Below, piece by piece: positions 26,933-36,227 of a DNA stretch of 64,000 bases. Origin of the DNA: Parundibacterium terreum (GTDB lineage Bacteria > Pseudomonadota > Gammaproteobacteria > Burkholderiales > Burkholderiaceae_D); the NCBI RefSeq assembly GCF_014636315.1, contig NZ_BMED01000001.1, positions 1,121,941 to 1,185,940 on the forward strand. Direction: 5' to 3'. The position numbers and the translations under genes were made by a program. Under the pieces are notes generated by a model that saw only the letters and a program-made list of their open reading frames with translations, was not told the origin of the DNA and did not search any database. Numbering within the stretch: the stretch's first letter is position 1; the number at the start of each line of letters is the position of its first letter.

Positions 26933-27874
26933 TCACTGGCACAAATAAAAATCACGCGCAGAATAGCTCCAGCAATAGGTCTGGCCGTTTTCTAAGAACG
27001 TGGCATGGGGTGCGCGAAAATACTCTCCTGCCTCCAGCGCGGAAGACAAAAAACTCTCCACGTACAGGTGCTCTGCGTGCCTTTGGCTGAGCTTGTCCGT
27101 AATCAAGCGGTCTTTGTACCATTCTGCTGCCCCTAAAAAAACTAACAACAGGCTGGCGTTGAAGATAAATACGGCAAAAAGCCCGCCGGCTCGGCGGCGC
27201 AGTGCCACAAAGATACCGGTAACGATGAATGCCGCCAGCAATGCGGTGGCGAGCGGCGGCATCAGAAAGGGGAAAAACTTGGCATAAAACGGCGTCCCCA
27301 TTAGCGCGAACGGCGGAAAGGCAAAGACGGCCAGCATTTTAAGATTGGCCAGCGAGACCAGGGACCAGAACAGATAGCTGGCGGCAATCCATATTCCCAG
27401 GGTCCTGGGCCATTCGATGTGAAGGCGGCTTTTTCCCGGCACGCTGGCGCTTGCAGGCTGAGTCTCGCTGGGCATGATGGCATCATTTGCTTGCAGCGCG
27501 GGGGAAGAAATGCCCGCGACTGCGGAGGTAGCCCAGAATACGGCCAGAAATACGGATGCAGGCAGCAAGAAAAAGGCCATCAAAAAGCCATTGCCCAGCG
27601 CTGCTCCCAGGGCCACTGCAGGAGCAAGCAAGTAAGCTGCAACACGCCCTACCCTAGACCGACGCAGCAACAGGCCGAGAACCAGCGCGGCAATAATGGC
27701 GAAGCCTAGGAGTCCTTCCAACAGCGCCCCCAGCGCACCGCCGGGACCGCCACGCGCCAGAGCCTGCGGCGCCAGCCCCATCAGGACAAGCGCTGGCGCA
27801 AGGACGAGTGCGCGGAATGACGCAATGCTCATTTGCTGGCGTCGGCTTTTTGCAGCGTCTATCTGTTTGCTCAT
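26933..27874 (-). CDS. Hypothetical polytopic membrane protein
   Basis: 313 residues. Hydrophobic segments at ~20-40 and ~45-130 (ALVLGLLLRR, AYLLAPAVALGAALGNGFLM, FFLLPASVFLAVFW), then ~165-265 (TLGIWIAASYLFWSLV, ATALLAAFIVTGIFVALRRR, FAVFIFNASLLLVFLG), suggest about seven membrane helices. The C-terminal ~60 residues are soluble and contain two cysteines (TYCWSYS, FYLCQ). A glycine-rich loop ARGGPGGALGALLEG follows the first helix. No family recognised. REPIN-like elements flank it on both sides. Confidence 0.6.
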   Translation of the reverse strand: MSKQIDAAKSRRQQMSIASFRALVLAPALVLMGLAPQALARGGPGGALGALLEGLLGFAIIAALVLGLLLRRSRVGRVAAYLLAPAVALGAALGNGFLMAFFLLPASVFLAVFWATSAVAGISSPALQANDAIMPSETQPASASVPGKSRLHIEWPRTLGIWIAASYLFWSLVSLANLKMLAVFAFPPFALMGTPFYAKFFPFLMPPLATALLAAFIVTGIFVALRRRAGGLFAVFIFNASLLLVFLGAAEWYKDRLITDKLSQRHAEHLYVESFLSSALEAGEYFRAPHATFLENGQTYCWSYSARDFYLCQ

Positions 27875-27936
27875 CTATTGCCTTGTCCTGTGATGCGATG
27901 GGGCGATTGAATGCCGCGTTGCTCGCCGCCGGAGCT

Positions 27937-28074
27937 GTAGGGTGCAATAGCAGAGCGTATTGCACCGCTTGAACTCACACCCAAGCTAACGCCGCAATTT
28001 TACGGTCTCACCAAAATTCCATCATTAATTTTTACGCTTAAGCCGGTGCAATACGCTTCGCCATTGCACGCTAC
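27937..28074. repeat. REPIN-like palindromic element, 138 bp
   Basis: Left end GTAGGGTGCAATAGCAGAGC, right end GGTGCAATACGCTTCGCCAT followed by TGCACGCTAC, inverted with respect to each other. Same length as the copy at 26755, with a diverged inner part. Confidence 0.88.
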
Positions 28075-28131
28075 GTAATGATCTCCCGCTTGGGGAGGAT
28101 ATCTGCAATAACGCAAGTCAGCACCGGCGCT

Positions 28132-28422
28132 TCATGCAACTTCGACGACAAACATTCGCGCTTGCTGGGCTTCCTGGCGTTCGGCCTTGATCGGCGCATA
28201 CTGTTCGGAATTGTAGAAGGCCATCGCTTGGGCAAGAGTCGGAAACTCAAACACGCCGGCCATCGGCAGCGGCGCTTCATCGCCCTCCAGAACCTGCGCA
28301 ACGGGACCGAAATGCAGAATCTGCCCGCCCGCCTCTTTCAGCGCGGCCTGAAAGCGGGGAGCAAGCGCGGCCTGCTTGGCGGCGTCGATGACGCGTAGGT
28401 TGACGTGTACGTAGGCTGGCAT
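28132..28422 (-). CDS. DUF1330 family protein
   Basis: 96 residues, a single dimeric alpha-beta barrel-type domain. It opens with MPAYVHVNLRVID and continues with GGQILHFG, a core EFPTLAQAMAFYNSEQYAPI and ends with MFVVEVA, the standard DUF1330 pattern. The reaction is not established. It is divergent from a MarR-family gene with only 62 bp between them, which suggests that the MarR protein controls both. Confidence 0.88.
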   Translation of the reverse strand: MPAYVHVNLRVIDAAKQAALAPRFQAALKEAGGQILHFGPVAQVLEGDEAPLPMAGVFEFPTLAQAMAFYNSEQYAPIKAERQEAQQARMFVVEVA

Positions 28423-28432
28423 TATTCCCCCT

Positions 28433-28454
28433 TAATAATGCATATACAGTATTA
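28433..28454. promoter_or_regulatory. Imperfect palindrome in the MarR/DUF1330 divergent promoter
   Basis: TAATAATGCATATACAGTATTA is a 22-base imperfect palindrome (TAATA / TATTA outer arms) centred in the short gap between the divergent genes. Size, symmetry and position suit a MarR dimer operator. The match is by symmetry only. Confidence 0.5.
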
Positions 28455-28484
28455 TACGAGGATGGGATTGTCAAGGAAGTACAT

Positions 28485-28943
28485 GTGAACGGTTTTGATC
28501 CAGAATCTTTGAAGGGTGTTGCAGCGGAGTGTCCGGGCTTTCAGGCTCGTGCAACGGCGCGCGCATTGACGCGATATTACAATGCCTGCTTCAAGCCGCT
28601 CGGGCTGACTGCCGAGCAATTCAGCCTCATGGTGGGGATTGGTGCGGCCGAGGGAGCAACGCTCGTCGATCTTGCGGATAGTGCCGGAGTCGATCCGACG
28701 ACCCTCAGCCGAAGTGTTCAGGCTCTGGAGAACCGAGATTTGGTCAGCGCCAAGGGCGGACGTGGTTGCGGTGGAAAGCGGCTGGCTCTGACGGCGTCCG
28801 GGCGGCGGCTCGCGGCCGAAGCGTTCCCGGTATGGACTGCGGCCAAGGCAGAACTCGCTAGCCACATGGGTGAGGAAAAACTTCGCAAGGCAAGGCTGGC
28901 CATGGTGCAGCTGGCCAAAGCCGCAGAATCCTCAAGCAAATAA
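28485..28943 (+). CDS. MarR-family transcriptional regulator
   Basis: 152 residues. The winged helix-turn-helix is visible: LVDLADSAGVDPTTLSRSVQ as recognition region and the wing DLVSAKGGRGCGGKRLALT. It starts with GTG at 28485, preceded by AAGGAAG; the nearby ATG at 28483 runs straight into a stop. A cysteine in the wing (GRGCGG) and another near the N-terminus (ECPGF) could sense oxidants, which is speculative. It probably represses the divergent DUF1330 gene and itself. Confidence 0.88.
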   Translation: MNGFDPESLKGVAAECPGFQARATARALTRYYNACFKPLGLTAEQFSLMVGIGAAEGATLVDLADSAGVDPTTLSRSVQALENRDLVSAKGGRGCGGKRLALTASGRRLAAEAFPVWTAAKAELASHMGEEKLRKARLAMVQLAKAAESSSK

Positions 28944-29019
28944 TGTGCGCTTTGTGGAATGAGGCTTGAGATAACATCAGCCCCCCCCTCGTGCCGCGAC
29001 ATGTTATGCCTTACTGAAT

Positions 29020-29133
29020 TGCTGAAGCATACGCCGCAACGTGCGAGATAGCCACCTAAACAGATACCATGACATTCTCCTCGGCCCCCCTGAAGCCTGC
29101 ATTGTAAAAGCCAAGCTTTTTTACCAAGTCGCA
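29020..29133 (-). pseudogene. Decayed 3' fragment of a GNAT acetyltransferase gene
   Basis: Translated on the minus strand this gives LVKKLGFYNAGFRGAEENV, MVSV, a stop, VAISHVAAYASAIQ, then a stop. The intact gene at 36228-36752 ends LVEKLGFYNAGTRVAEDN, VTVSVWVATSHVAAFAS. The two DNA segments match at about four of five positions over ~110 bases, and the tryptophan codon TGG has become TAG. It is therefore a broken copy of the C-terminal ~35 codons, in the same orientation as the intact gene, with the signalling cassette 29571-36218 lying between the two. Confidence 0.88.
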
Positions 29134-29274
29134 TCGCGTTACCGCAAAATAGCATTCGGCGATGCCGCTCATTTGCTATTTGACTTGCGACCACTTTAAA
29201 TTCTTTTACAGGCGACTAATCTAGACGTTGTGGTCACTTAGGGCCGCAAAGTTTCTATCTGGCAAGTTGCAGCT

Positions 29275-29323
29275 GTTAAATCTTGTTTCTCTGATCTGCA
29301 ATTCGAAAAATTTGAAGTACTAT
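29275..29323 (+). promoter_or_regulatory. Putative promoter with 15-base upstream box (copy 2)
   Basis: GTTAAATCTTGTTTC at 29275-29289 and TACTAT at 29318-29323 (continuing AATTT) repeat the arrangement at 9873-9921 with identical 43-base spacing, while the sequence between is different. It lies about 250 bases upstream of the large hybrid kinase. The rest of 28944-29570 holds only the pseudogene fragment and no other supported gene. Confidence 0.5.
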
Positions 29324-29570
29324 AATTTAAACGTAAAAAATCGTCATAAACACGATTTATATTCGCTTGTCCCGCCGCTACCCAATGAACCATAAGACGA
29401 TGTGAGTGGCCGCTAGAAAGCAATGTGCTTCTAAAGGAAAACAAGCAGTTCTTCACTCCTATTTAAGTCTCAATTTGGTCACGCTTTACTATTAAGAAGG
29501 CAACAAATTATAAATTGTGCAGTCGATATCTATCTAATTCAATTAAAACTATGGCCGCCATCAGATCGCG

Positions 29571-32500
29571 ATGAATAAACCGAAAGCGTTGCGTCGTCCT
29601 CTCTTGTGGTCCTTATTTGGACTTGCGGTTGGACTTACGCTCAGCGCTGGTGCGGCACTACTCCAAAAAACTCAAAATCACTCACAAGCCGCCGTAGCAT
29701 TTGATGTCATTGCTGATCGAGTCGCAGAACAAATCCTTTCCCGGATACAAATATATGAATATGGGCTGCGAGGTGTTCGCGGCACCATATTGGCTGTAGG
29801 CGTTGATGAAATCACGAGATCCGGATTTCGCACATATGGCGCATCTCGGGATATCGATGCCGAATTTCCTGGAGCACGCGGCTTTGGGTTCATACGCCGG
29901 GTTCCTCAAGATCAACAAGCAGACTTTCTTGCGCGCGCGCGACGGGATGCCCAGCTTGACTTCTCGATTCATCAGCTTGCCCCCCATCAAGGGGAACGCT
30001 ATGTGATTCAATATATCGAGCCAGTTGAGCGCAACGCACCGGCAATTGGTCTGGACGTGGCTTCGGAAGCCAAGCGCCGAGCCGCTGCGCAACTGTCTAT
30101 GCAAACAGGAAAAGCGACGATCACCGCTCCTATCACCTTAGTCCAAGCAGAAAGTTCTCGGCAGCATTCGTTCCTGCTGATGTTGCCGGTATATCGGCCA
30201 GGAAATTCACTTCTATCAGCCGAACAGCGCACAAAGTCGACGGTTGGTTGGACATACACGCCTTTGGATATCGAGGACATATTACGAGCCATTACGCAAA
30301 ACGATGGTGGCTTTGAACTCAGCATTGAAGACATTACAGAAAATGCTAAAGGCGAATTATTCTTTAGCACTCCGAGCCGACAGGCGATTCCTGAAACAAG
30401 GGTTGATCGCGTGGTCCAGGTGTTTGGACGCCAGTGGAGATTGAACCTCAGCGCCACGCCACAATTTATTACCGGCCTTCACCAAACACAAGCAGGGGCG
30501 ATATTTTCGATTGGGGCTTTATGCAGCGTACTCTTTGCCATTCTATTGGCCACTTTATTATCGGACCAAGAAAGGAAACGCCAGCTGCTTGCCGGCCAGG
30601 CACGATTAGCAACAATTATCGAAAATTCCAGCGACGCAGTTGTCGGCGAATCGACAGACGGGTCCATTACGATTTGGAATCCCGCGGCCGAGCGATTATT
30701 TGGTTACAGTCAAGAGCAAGCCATTGGGCAAAAATTTGATTCACTGCTTGTGCCTGCCGATCATCCAGATTGGGATCAATCAATGCTCCAAAGTGTTGTC
30801 CAGGGCAAGATACTGCCGCCGCATGACACATTGAGAATTCACCGGGACGGACACCATTTGGATGTCTCCGTTGCAGTGGGAGTGATAAGGGAAACCGATG
30901 GTACGATCAATGGAGTCGCCATCCTTATGCGCGATGTGCGTGAGCGCAAAGAGATGGAAAACAAGCTTTTGGAGTTCAATACAAAGCTTGAAGGACTGGT
31001 CAATGAGCGGACCGCAGAACTGGAGACCGCAAGGCGCGATTTGCAGACTGTCGTAGATGCCGTGCCATCGATGATAGGTTATTGGGACAAGCACTTGGTT
31101 AACCGAGTCGCAAATATTGCCTACCTATCTTGGTTTGGCCGCACCTCTGAGCAGATGCACGGTGCGCATTTGGAAGACGTTCTCGGCCAAAGTCTATTCT
31201 CAAGCAATAAACCGTACATAGACGCCGTTCTTCGCGGGGAACCGCAGAAATTTGAGCGCAGCATTACCAAACCCGATGGAAGCATAGGACATTCTTTGGC
31301 CTACTACCTCCCCGATATCGTCAGCGGCGAGGTGCAGGGATTCTATGTACTGGTCCACGATGTCACTGAAATAACCTTGAGTCGTGCTGCTCTCGACATG
31401 GAGAGAGAGCGCCTCGAAAATATTTTGCTCGGAACCAATGCGGGGACCTGGGAGTGGGATATCACCACCGGGGGCTTGAAATTAAACGAGCGCTGGGCCG
31501 ACATTCTGGGCTATCGCTTGGAGGACTTATGCCCAACGACGATTGAAACTCGTATTGCGCTCTCGCACCCGGATGAACTTCAAGAGTCGAGGGCAAGGCT
31601 GTCCCGCCATTTTACGGGTGAAGCCGAATTTTATGACTATGAGTGCCGCCTCCGTCATCGTGACGGCCATTGGGTATGGGTATTGGATCGTGGTCGCGTA
31701 TCTCAGCGAGATTCCACTGGAAGAGCTACGCGCATGCATGGCACGCTGCTGGACATCTCACAAATCAAGCAAGCTCAGAAACGCGTTGAGGACAGCGAGA
31801 ACTTCCTTGATCATGTAAGCCGTGTCGCAGGTGTTGGTGGTTGGCAATACGATATTCGAAACCAAACCGTGGAGTGGACGAGTCAAACACGACTTATTGC
31901 TGAGGTCGGGTCCGACTACGAACCTCAAATTGACGATGCGATTAATATGTATCCGCCCGAGGGGAAAATACTCATCGAAGCAGCGGTCCAGGCGGCAATC
32001 AAGGAAGGCCGGTCATTTGACTTGGAAGTGCCCTTTGTCACCGCGACCGGCCGGGAAATTTGGGTACGCTCGGTAGGCGAAGCGATGCGTGAAGGAGGAG
32101 ACTCAAACGGACCAATAGTCCGCTTGATTGGTGCCTTCCAGGATATTACACAGCGGCGCGCGATGGACTTGAAGTTGCGACAAATCAACAGCACACAAGT
32201 AACCATCTTAGAAAGCATGCCATGCGGTTTGAGTGTGTTCGACGCTGACCTGAACCTTGTTGCATACAACACCGAATTTGTTCAGCTACTGGAGCTTGAA
32301 CCATTATTTTCTAAAGGCGTTCCCAACTTTGAAAATATTATCCGGCTTAATGCAGAACGCGGAGAGTACGGACCGGGTGATGTTGATGCTATTGTCGCCA
32401 CTACCATTGAACGTGCAAGACTCTCTGTCACACACCAGTTTGAGCGCACTCGCCCTAATGGCATGCAGTTGGAAATACGCGGGGCTACTTTGCCAAGCGG

Positions 32501-34790
32501 AGGATTTGTCACTACGTACACAAACATCACAGAGCGCAAACTCGCAGAAATAGAATTACGCGAGGCAAAACTCGATGCCGAGCAGGCAAGCAGTGCCAAG
32601 AGTGAATTCCTGGCGAACATGAGCCACGAAATCCGTACGCCTCTGAATTCGGTACTGGGTATGGCATATTTGATGAATAATACGACGCTGACTAAAGAGC
32701 AAAAAAATTACCTTGAGATGATTCGCGTGTCCGGAGAGTCGCTGCTGAGCATCCTTAATGATGTGCTGGATTTTTCAAAAATTGAGGCAGGAAAACTAGA
32801 ACTGAGCGTCGGTCAATTTAACCTGAACGACCTGCTGCATTCCCTGGCGTCCATCATGAGTGTCAATGCAGGGGAAAAAAATCTTGAACTGGCAATTGGT
32901 GTGGATCTGGACGTGCCAATAGCGTTGATCGGTGATGAACTACGCTTGCAGCAAATACTTGTCAATCTGGCGAGCAACGCCATTAAATTTACCCAGAGTG
33001 GCGAAGTGTTCGTGCATGTGGAAAAGCTACCCGATGAAGCCGGTGTGGCGATGCTCCGCTTCAGCGTCAAGGACACTGGAATTGGCATGACCGAGGAGCA
33101 GATAAAATTACTTTTCTCGCCCTTTACGCAGGCGGATTCTTCGATGACGCGCCGGTTTGGAGGTACAGGCTTGGGGTTGGCGATATCTCGGCGTCTGATT
33201 GAAATGATGGGAGGGACGATCAAGGTTCACAGCGTTGCGGGACAAGGCAGCGAATTTTTCGTAACGGTTCCACTAGCTGTCGATCAGGACAAGACACTGG
33301 AAACCTCACCGGCAAATGGACTTGGCAAATTGCGCTTGCTGCTAGTGGATGACAATGCCAATAGCCGTAACTACATTGCGAACACCATCCAGGCCTGGCA
33401 ATGGGAAGTCGATTCTGTATCTTCAGGTGCCCATGCGCTTTATCGCATTGCTGAAGTGCGTGACCAGGGCGAAAGGTATGACGCAATTTTACTGGATTGG
33501 CAAATGCCGGATATGGACGGCATCATGACCATGCAAGAGATTCGCGCGTTGAATCTGAAACCAGCCGTCCCCGTTATTATTATGGCCAACATATTTGGCA
33601 GGCACCAATTAATTCAAGCGGAGCTTACGTCCAGGGCGGATGCGTTTCTGACCAAGCCGGTGACTTCGCCGGGTATTTTTGATGCCTTACAGGAGGCGTT
33701 AATCGTCTCTGGCAGCGTTACCGACGTGCGCAGCGCATCGACTCTCACAGCGGCCTCCCGTAAAATTAATGCGCGCCTATTGCTGGTGGAAGACAATCCT
33801 TTCAACCAGCGTGTTGCTAAAGGCATCCTGGAACATGCAGGGGCAACAGTCGATGTGGTTGACAACGGGCAGCAGGCAATTGACTTGCTGCGTACCTCCG
33901 CCTCCTATTATCAATTGGTACTCATGGATGTCCAAATGCCTGTCCTGGACGGATTTTCCGCGACCCGCATTATTCGGGAGCAGCTAGGTCTCATCTTGCC
34001 GATACTGGCGATGACTGCCGGGGTGATGGAATCTGAACGTCAACGCTGCATCGCATGCGGCATGAACGATTTTATTGCCAAGCCGATCAACGTTGAGCAA
34101 ATGATGCATACCATCCTCATGTATTTGCCGCGGCACTCCATATTGGAAGGAGAAAGTGATTTCAGCGGTCAGGTTGTCGATGAAGAAAACGCCAGTTACA
34201 GCGACGTATTCGATGTTAGTCCACTGTTGAAAATGGCTGAGGGAAATTCGGCATTTAGAAAAACACTGCTCAGGGAAGTCAGGGTAATTGCTGGGCAGGG
34301 GGACAGGCCGATTAACGAAGCGTGGGATGCATGGCAAGCAGGGCGTCATGCTGATTCAGCCCGGATATTTCACACCATGCGTGGATCACTGGGCAACTTG
34401 GGCGCCAAACATTTAGTTGTTTTAACGCGTGAAATCGAAGACGAAATACGAGCCAATCACGCAGCGAGAGTCGAGCTTCTTTTTGGCCGGATACGTCAAG
34501 AGCTGGACGCTACGTTGTTAGCGGCGCAAACCTGGCTGATGGCACAGCCGGATTTTGAGGCAGGTGAGGATAAAAAGCCAGCCGCTCTCGATATTGAACA
34601 ATTGCATCGGCTAAAGCGGCTTTTTGAGAATCAGGATTTCGAGGCCTGTGACATCTATGACGCAATTCGCCCTGCGCTCAAACAGCAGCTTTCTGCAGAC
34701 GATATGGACGCCTTGGATGATGCAGTGGGAAGGCTGGACTTCAAGGAGGCGCTGGAGTATATGCAGCGCATTGAAATAAGCGCACTATAG
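29571..34790 (+). CDS. Very large CHASE/multi-PAS hybrid sensor histidine kinase
   Basis: 1739 residues. Membrane helix ~12-34, extracytoplasmic CHASE domain ~75-215 (PGARGFGFIRRVP, RYVIQYIEPVERNAPAIGLD), second helix ~310-332. Five PAS domains follow (~343-455, 490-600, 615-725, 745-860, 875-985), with a coiled coil after the first. HisKA has its histidine in MSHEIRTPLNS near 1019, HATPase_c has GTGLGLAISRR near ~1200, receivers lie at ~1257-1370 (LLDWQMPDMDG) and ~1400-1520 (LMDVQMPVLDG), and an HPt domain has FHTMRGSLGNLG near 1599. CHASE domains bind small ligands such as adenine derivatives or peptides. A separate REC protein and a REC-GGDEF protein follow in the same direction as likely outputs. 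Confidence 0.93.
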   Translation: MNKPKALRRPLLWSLFGLAVGLTLSAGAALLQKTQNHSQAAVAFDVIADRVAEQILSRIQIYEYGLRGVRGTILAVGVDEITRSGFRTYGASRDIDAEFPGARGFGFIRRVPQDQQADFLARARRDAQLDFSIHQLAPHQGERYVIQYIEPVERNAPAIGLDVASEAKRRAAAQLSMQTGKATITAPITLVQAESSRQHSFLLMLPVYRPGNSLLSAEQRTKSTVGWTYTPLDIEDILRAITQNDGGFELSIEDITENAKGELFFSTPSRQAIPETRVDRVVQVFGRQWRLNLSATPQFITGLHQTQAGAIFSIGALCSVLFAILLATLLSDQERKRQLLAGQARLATIIENSSDAVVGESTDGSITIWNPAAERLFGYSQEQAIGQKFDSLLVPADHPDWDQSMLQSVVQGKILPPHDTLRIHRDGHHLDVSVAVGVIRETDGTINGVAILMRDVRERKEMENKLLEFNTKLEGLVNERTAELETARRDLQTVVDAVPSMIGYWDKHLVNRVANIAYLSWFGRTSEQMHGAHLEDVLGQSLFSSNKPYIDAVLRGEPQKFERSITKPDGSIGHSLAYYLPDIVSGEVQGFYVLVHDVTEITLSRAALDMERERLENILLGTNAGTWEWDITTGGLKLNERWADILGYRLEDLCPTTIETRIALSHPDELQESRARLSRHFTGEAEFYDYECRLRHRDGHWVWVLDRGRVSQRDSTGRATRMHGTLLDISQIKQAQKRVEDSENFLDHVSRVAGVGGWQYDIRNQTVEWTSQTRLIAEVGSDYEPQIDDAINMYPPEGKILIEAAVQAAIKEGRSFDLEVPFVTATGREIWVRSVGEAMREGGDSNGPIVRLIGAFQDITQRRAMDLKLRQINSTQVTILESMPCGLSVFDADLNLVAYNTEFVQLLELEPLFSKGVPNFENIIRLNAERGEYGPGDVDAIVATTIERARLSVTHQFERTRPNGMQLEIRGATLPSGGFVTTYTNITERKLAEIELREAKLDAEQASSAKSEFLANMSHEIRTPLNSVLGMAYLMNNTTLTKEQKNYLEMIRVSGESLLSILNDVLDFSKIEAGKLELSVGQFNLNDLLHSLASIMSVNAGEKNLELAIGVDLDVPIALIGDELRLQQILVNLASNAIKFTQSGEVFVHVEKLPDEAGVAMLRFSVKDTGIGMTEEQIKLLFSPFTQADSSMTRRFGGTGLGLAISRRLIEMMGGTIKVHSVAGQGSEFFVTVPLAVDQDKTLETSPANGLGKLRLLLVDDNANSRNYIANTIQAWQWEVDSVSSGAHALYRIAEVRDQGERYDAILLDWQMPDMDGIMTMQEIRALNLKPAVPVIIMANIFGRHQLIQAELTSRADAFLTKPVTSPGIFDALQEALIVSGSVTDVRSASTLTAASRKINARLLLVEDNPFNQRVAKGILEHAGATVDVVDNGQQAIDLLRTSASYYQLVLMDVQMPVLDGFSATRIIREQLGLILPILAMTAGVMESERQRCIACGMNDFIAKPINVEQMMHTILMYLPRHSILEGESDFSGQVVDEENASYSDVFDVSPLLKMAEGNSAFRKTLLREVRVIAGQGDRPINEAWDAWQAGRHADSARIFHTMRGSLGNLGAKHLVVLTREIEDEIRANHAARVELLFGRIRQELDATLLAAQTWLMAQPDFEAGEDKKPAALDIEQLHRLKRLFENQDFEACDIYDAIRPALKQQLSADDMDALDDAVGRLDFKEALEYMQRIEISAL

Positions 34791-34861
34791 GGATAGCAAT
34801 CTCAATAAAAAAATCAGTAGCCGATCACATAACGAGTTAGTAGCTGGAGGTAGGTGTATTT

Positions 34862-35248
34862 ATGGCCGAAAACAAGAGTTTGAGCGTGTTTATTATTGAC
34901 GATAATGAAATGACACGCTCGGTATTGCGCATGACTATTCAGGGCGAGGATTTTGATGTGATCGGTGGCGCCGCCAATGGTAAGTCTGGACTTGAGCGGG
35001 TGTTAAAACTGCAACCGGATATCGTTTGTCTGGATATTGTGATGCCGGACACGGACGGTCTGGAGTTACTGCAGGAAATCAAGCAAGCCCTTCCACTCAC
35101 CATTGTGCTGATGGTGACATCGAGCAATGATCGTGAAACTGTCAGTCTGGCGCTGCAGCGCGGTGCAGCAGGATATATCCTCAAGCCTTTTAACAAAGGC
35201 ACCATCCTGGATACGCTGGAAAAAGTCACCGTGTTGAGACGGGCGTAA
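34862..35248 (+). CDS. Single-domain response regulator (CheY-like)
   Basis: 128 residues forming one receiver domain: FIIDDNEMTR (acidic pair), CLDIVMPDTDG (phospho-acceptor), MVTSSNDRE and YILKPFN (switch lysine). There is no output domain, so it acts through protein contacts, as phosphate shuttle or sink between the hybrid kinase upstream and other partners. GGAGG lies 11 bases before the ATG. It lies 71 bases downstream of the kinase and 43 bases upstream of the REC-GGDEF gene, a probable operon. Confidence 0.92.
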   Translation: MAENKSLSVFIIDDNEMTRSVLRMTIQGEDFDVIGGAANGKSGLERVLKLQPDIVCLDIVMPDTDGLELLQEIKQALPLTIVLMVTSSNDRETVSLALQRGAAGYILKPFNKGTILDTLEKVTVLRRA

Positions 35249-35291
35249 AAAAAATCCCAGCAATAGAATTTTTACAAGGTCGAATTCTATA

Positions 35292-36218
35292 ATGACACAA
35301 GCTATTGATGATGAATGTCTGATTCTGATTATCGACGACAGTGTTGCCGCCATTCGTATGTTGAGCGGCATGCTCAAGGATCTCGGGCAAATTATATTTG
35401 CTACGAGTGGTGAGGCAGGGATTCAACTTGCACGGGAGCGCAAGCCCCACTTGATCTTATTGGACGTCGAAATGCCATCCATGGACGGATATGAAGTTTG
35501 CCGCCTGCTGAAAATCGACGCGGAGACATCTGGCGCATCCGTCATCTTTGTCACTGGTAGCTCCAGCATGGAAAGCGAGGTCAGGGCCTTGGAGGCAGGA
35601 GCGGTTGATTTCATCACCAAACCTCTAAACCCTCCCGTCGTACGGGCGCGAGTACGCACACATTTGAAATTGCAGCTCCATGCGTTGGCGACCATCCAGC
35701 TGGCAAACCGCGATGGCCTGACAGGTCTGTACAATCGGCGTTATTTGGATGAGATACTAGAAAAAGAATTTCAGCGGCATCTACGCCAAGGTTTGCCCCT
35801 AGGTTTGGCGCTCATCGATATTGATCATTTCAAAGCATATAACGACGGTTATGGACATCAAGAGGGAGATTCCTGTTTACGGAAAGTGGCAACTGCATTA
35901 AATACCTTGACCAAGAGACCCGGTGAGATCGTCGCTCGCTATGGAGGCGAAGAGTTTGTCGTGGTCTTACCATATACCTCAATCCAGGACGCCGGCAAAT
36001 ATGGCGATTGGATATGCGAGCAGATTTTTTATTTAAATATTGAGCACAACTATTCTGAGTGCGCCAAAATCGTCACTATCAGTGTAGGAATTAACTCAGT
36101 AATTCCTAATAATCGCAATTCGGTTCAGCAGTTAGTCAAGGGCGCCGACGAGGGCTTATATCTCGCAAAATCGGCGGGAAGGAATCGCTCAGTAGTATAT
36201 GAAAAGCCTGGCATCTAA
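35292..36218 (+). CDS. Response regulator diguanylate cyclase (REC-GGDEF)
   Basis: 308 residues: receiver domain (~8-130; LILIIDDSVAA, LLDVEMPSMDG, FITKPLN) and GGDEF domain (~150-300; DGLTGLYNRRYLDEIL, IDIDHFKAYND, RYGGEEFVVVLP). The active-site GGEEF is intact, so it should make cyclic di-GMP from two GTP on phosphorylation. Nine residues before GGEEF the usual inhibitory RxxD reads RPGE, a glutamate for aspartate, so product inhibition may be weaker. With the kinase and REC protein upstream it forms a complete input-output cassette, opposing the two HD-GYP phosphodiesterases elsewhere in the window. Confidence 0.94.
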   Translation: MTQAIDDECLILIIDDSVAAIRMLSGMLKDLGQIIFATSGEAGIQLARERKPHLILLDVEMPSMDGYEVCRLLKIDAETSGASVIFVTGSSSMESEVRALEAGAVDFITKPLNPPVVRARVRTHLKLQLHALATIQLANRDGLTGLYNRRYLDEILEKEFQRHLRQGLPLGLALIDIDHFKAYNDGYGHQEGDSCLRKVATALNTLTKRPGEIVARYGGEEFVVVLPYTSIQDAGKYGDWICEQIFYLNIEHNYSECAKIVTISVGINSVIPNNRNSVQQLVKGADEGLYLAKSAGRNRSVVYEKPGI

Positions 36219-36227
36219 TCGCGAATT

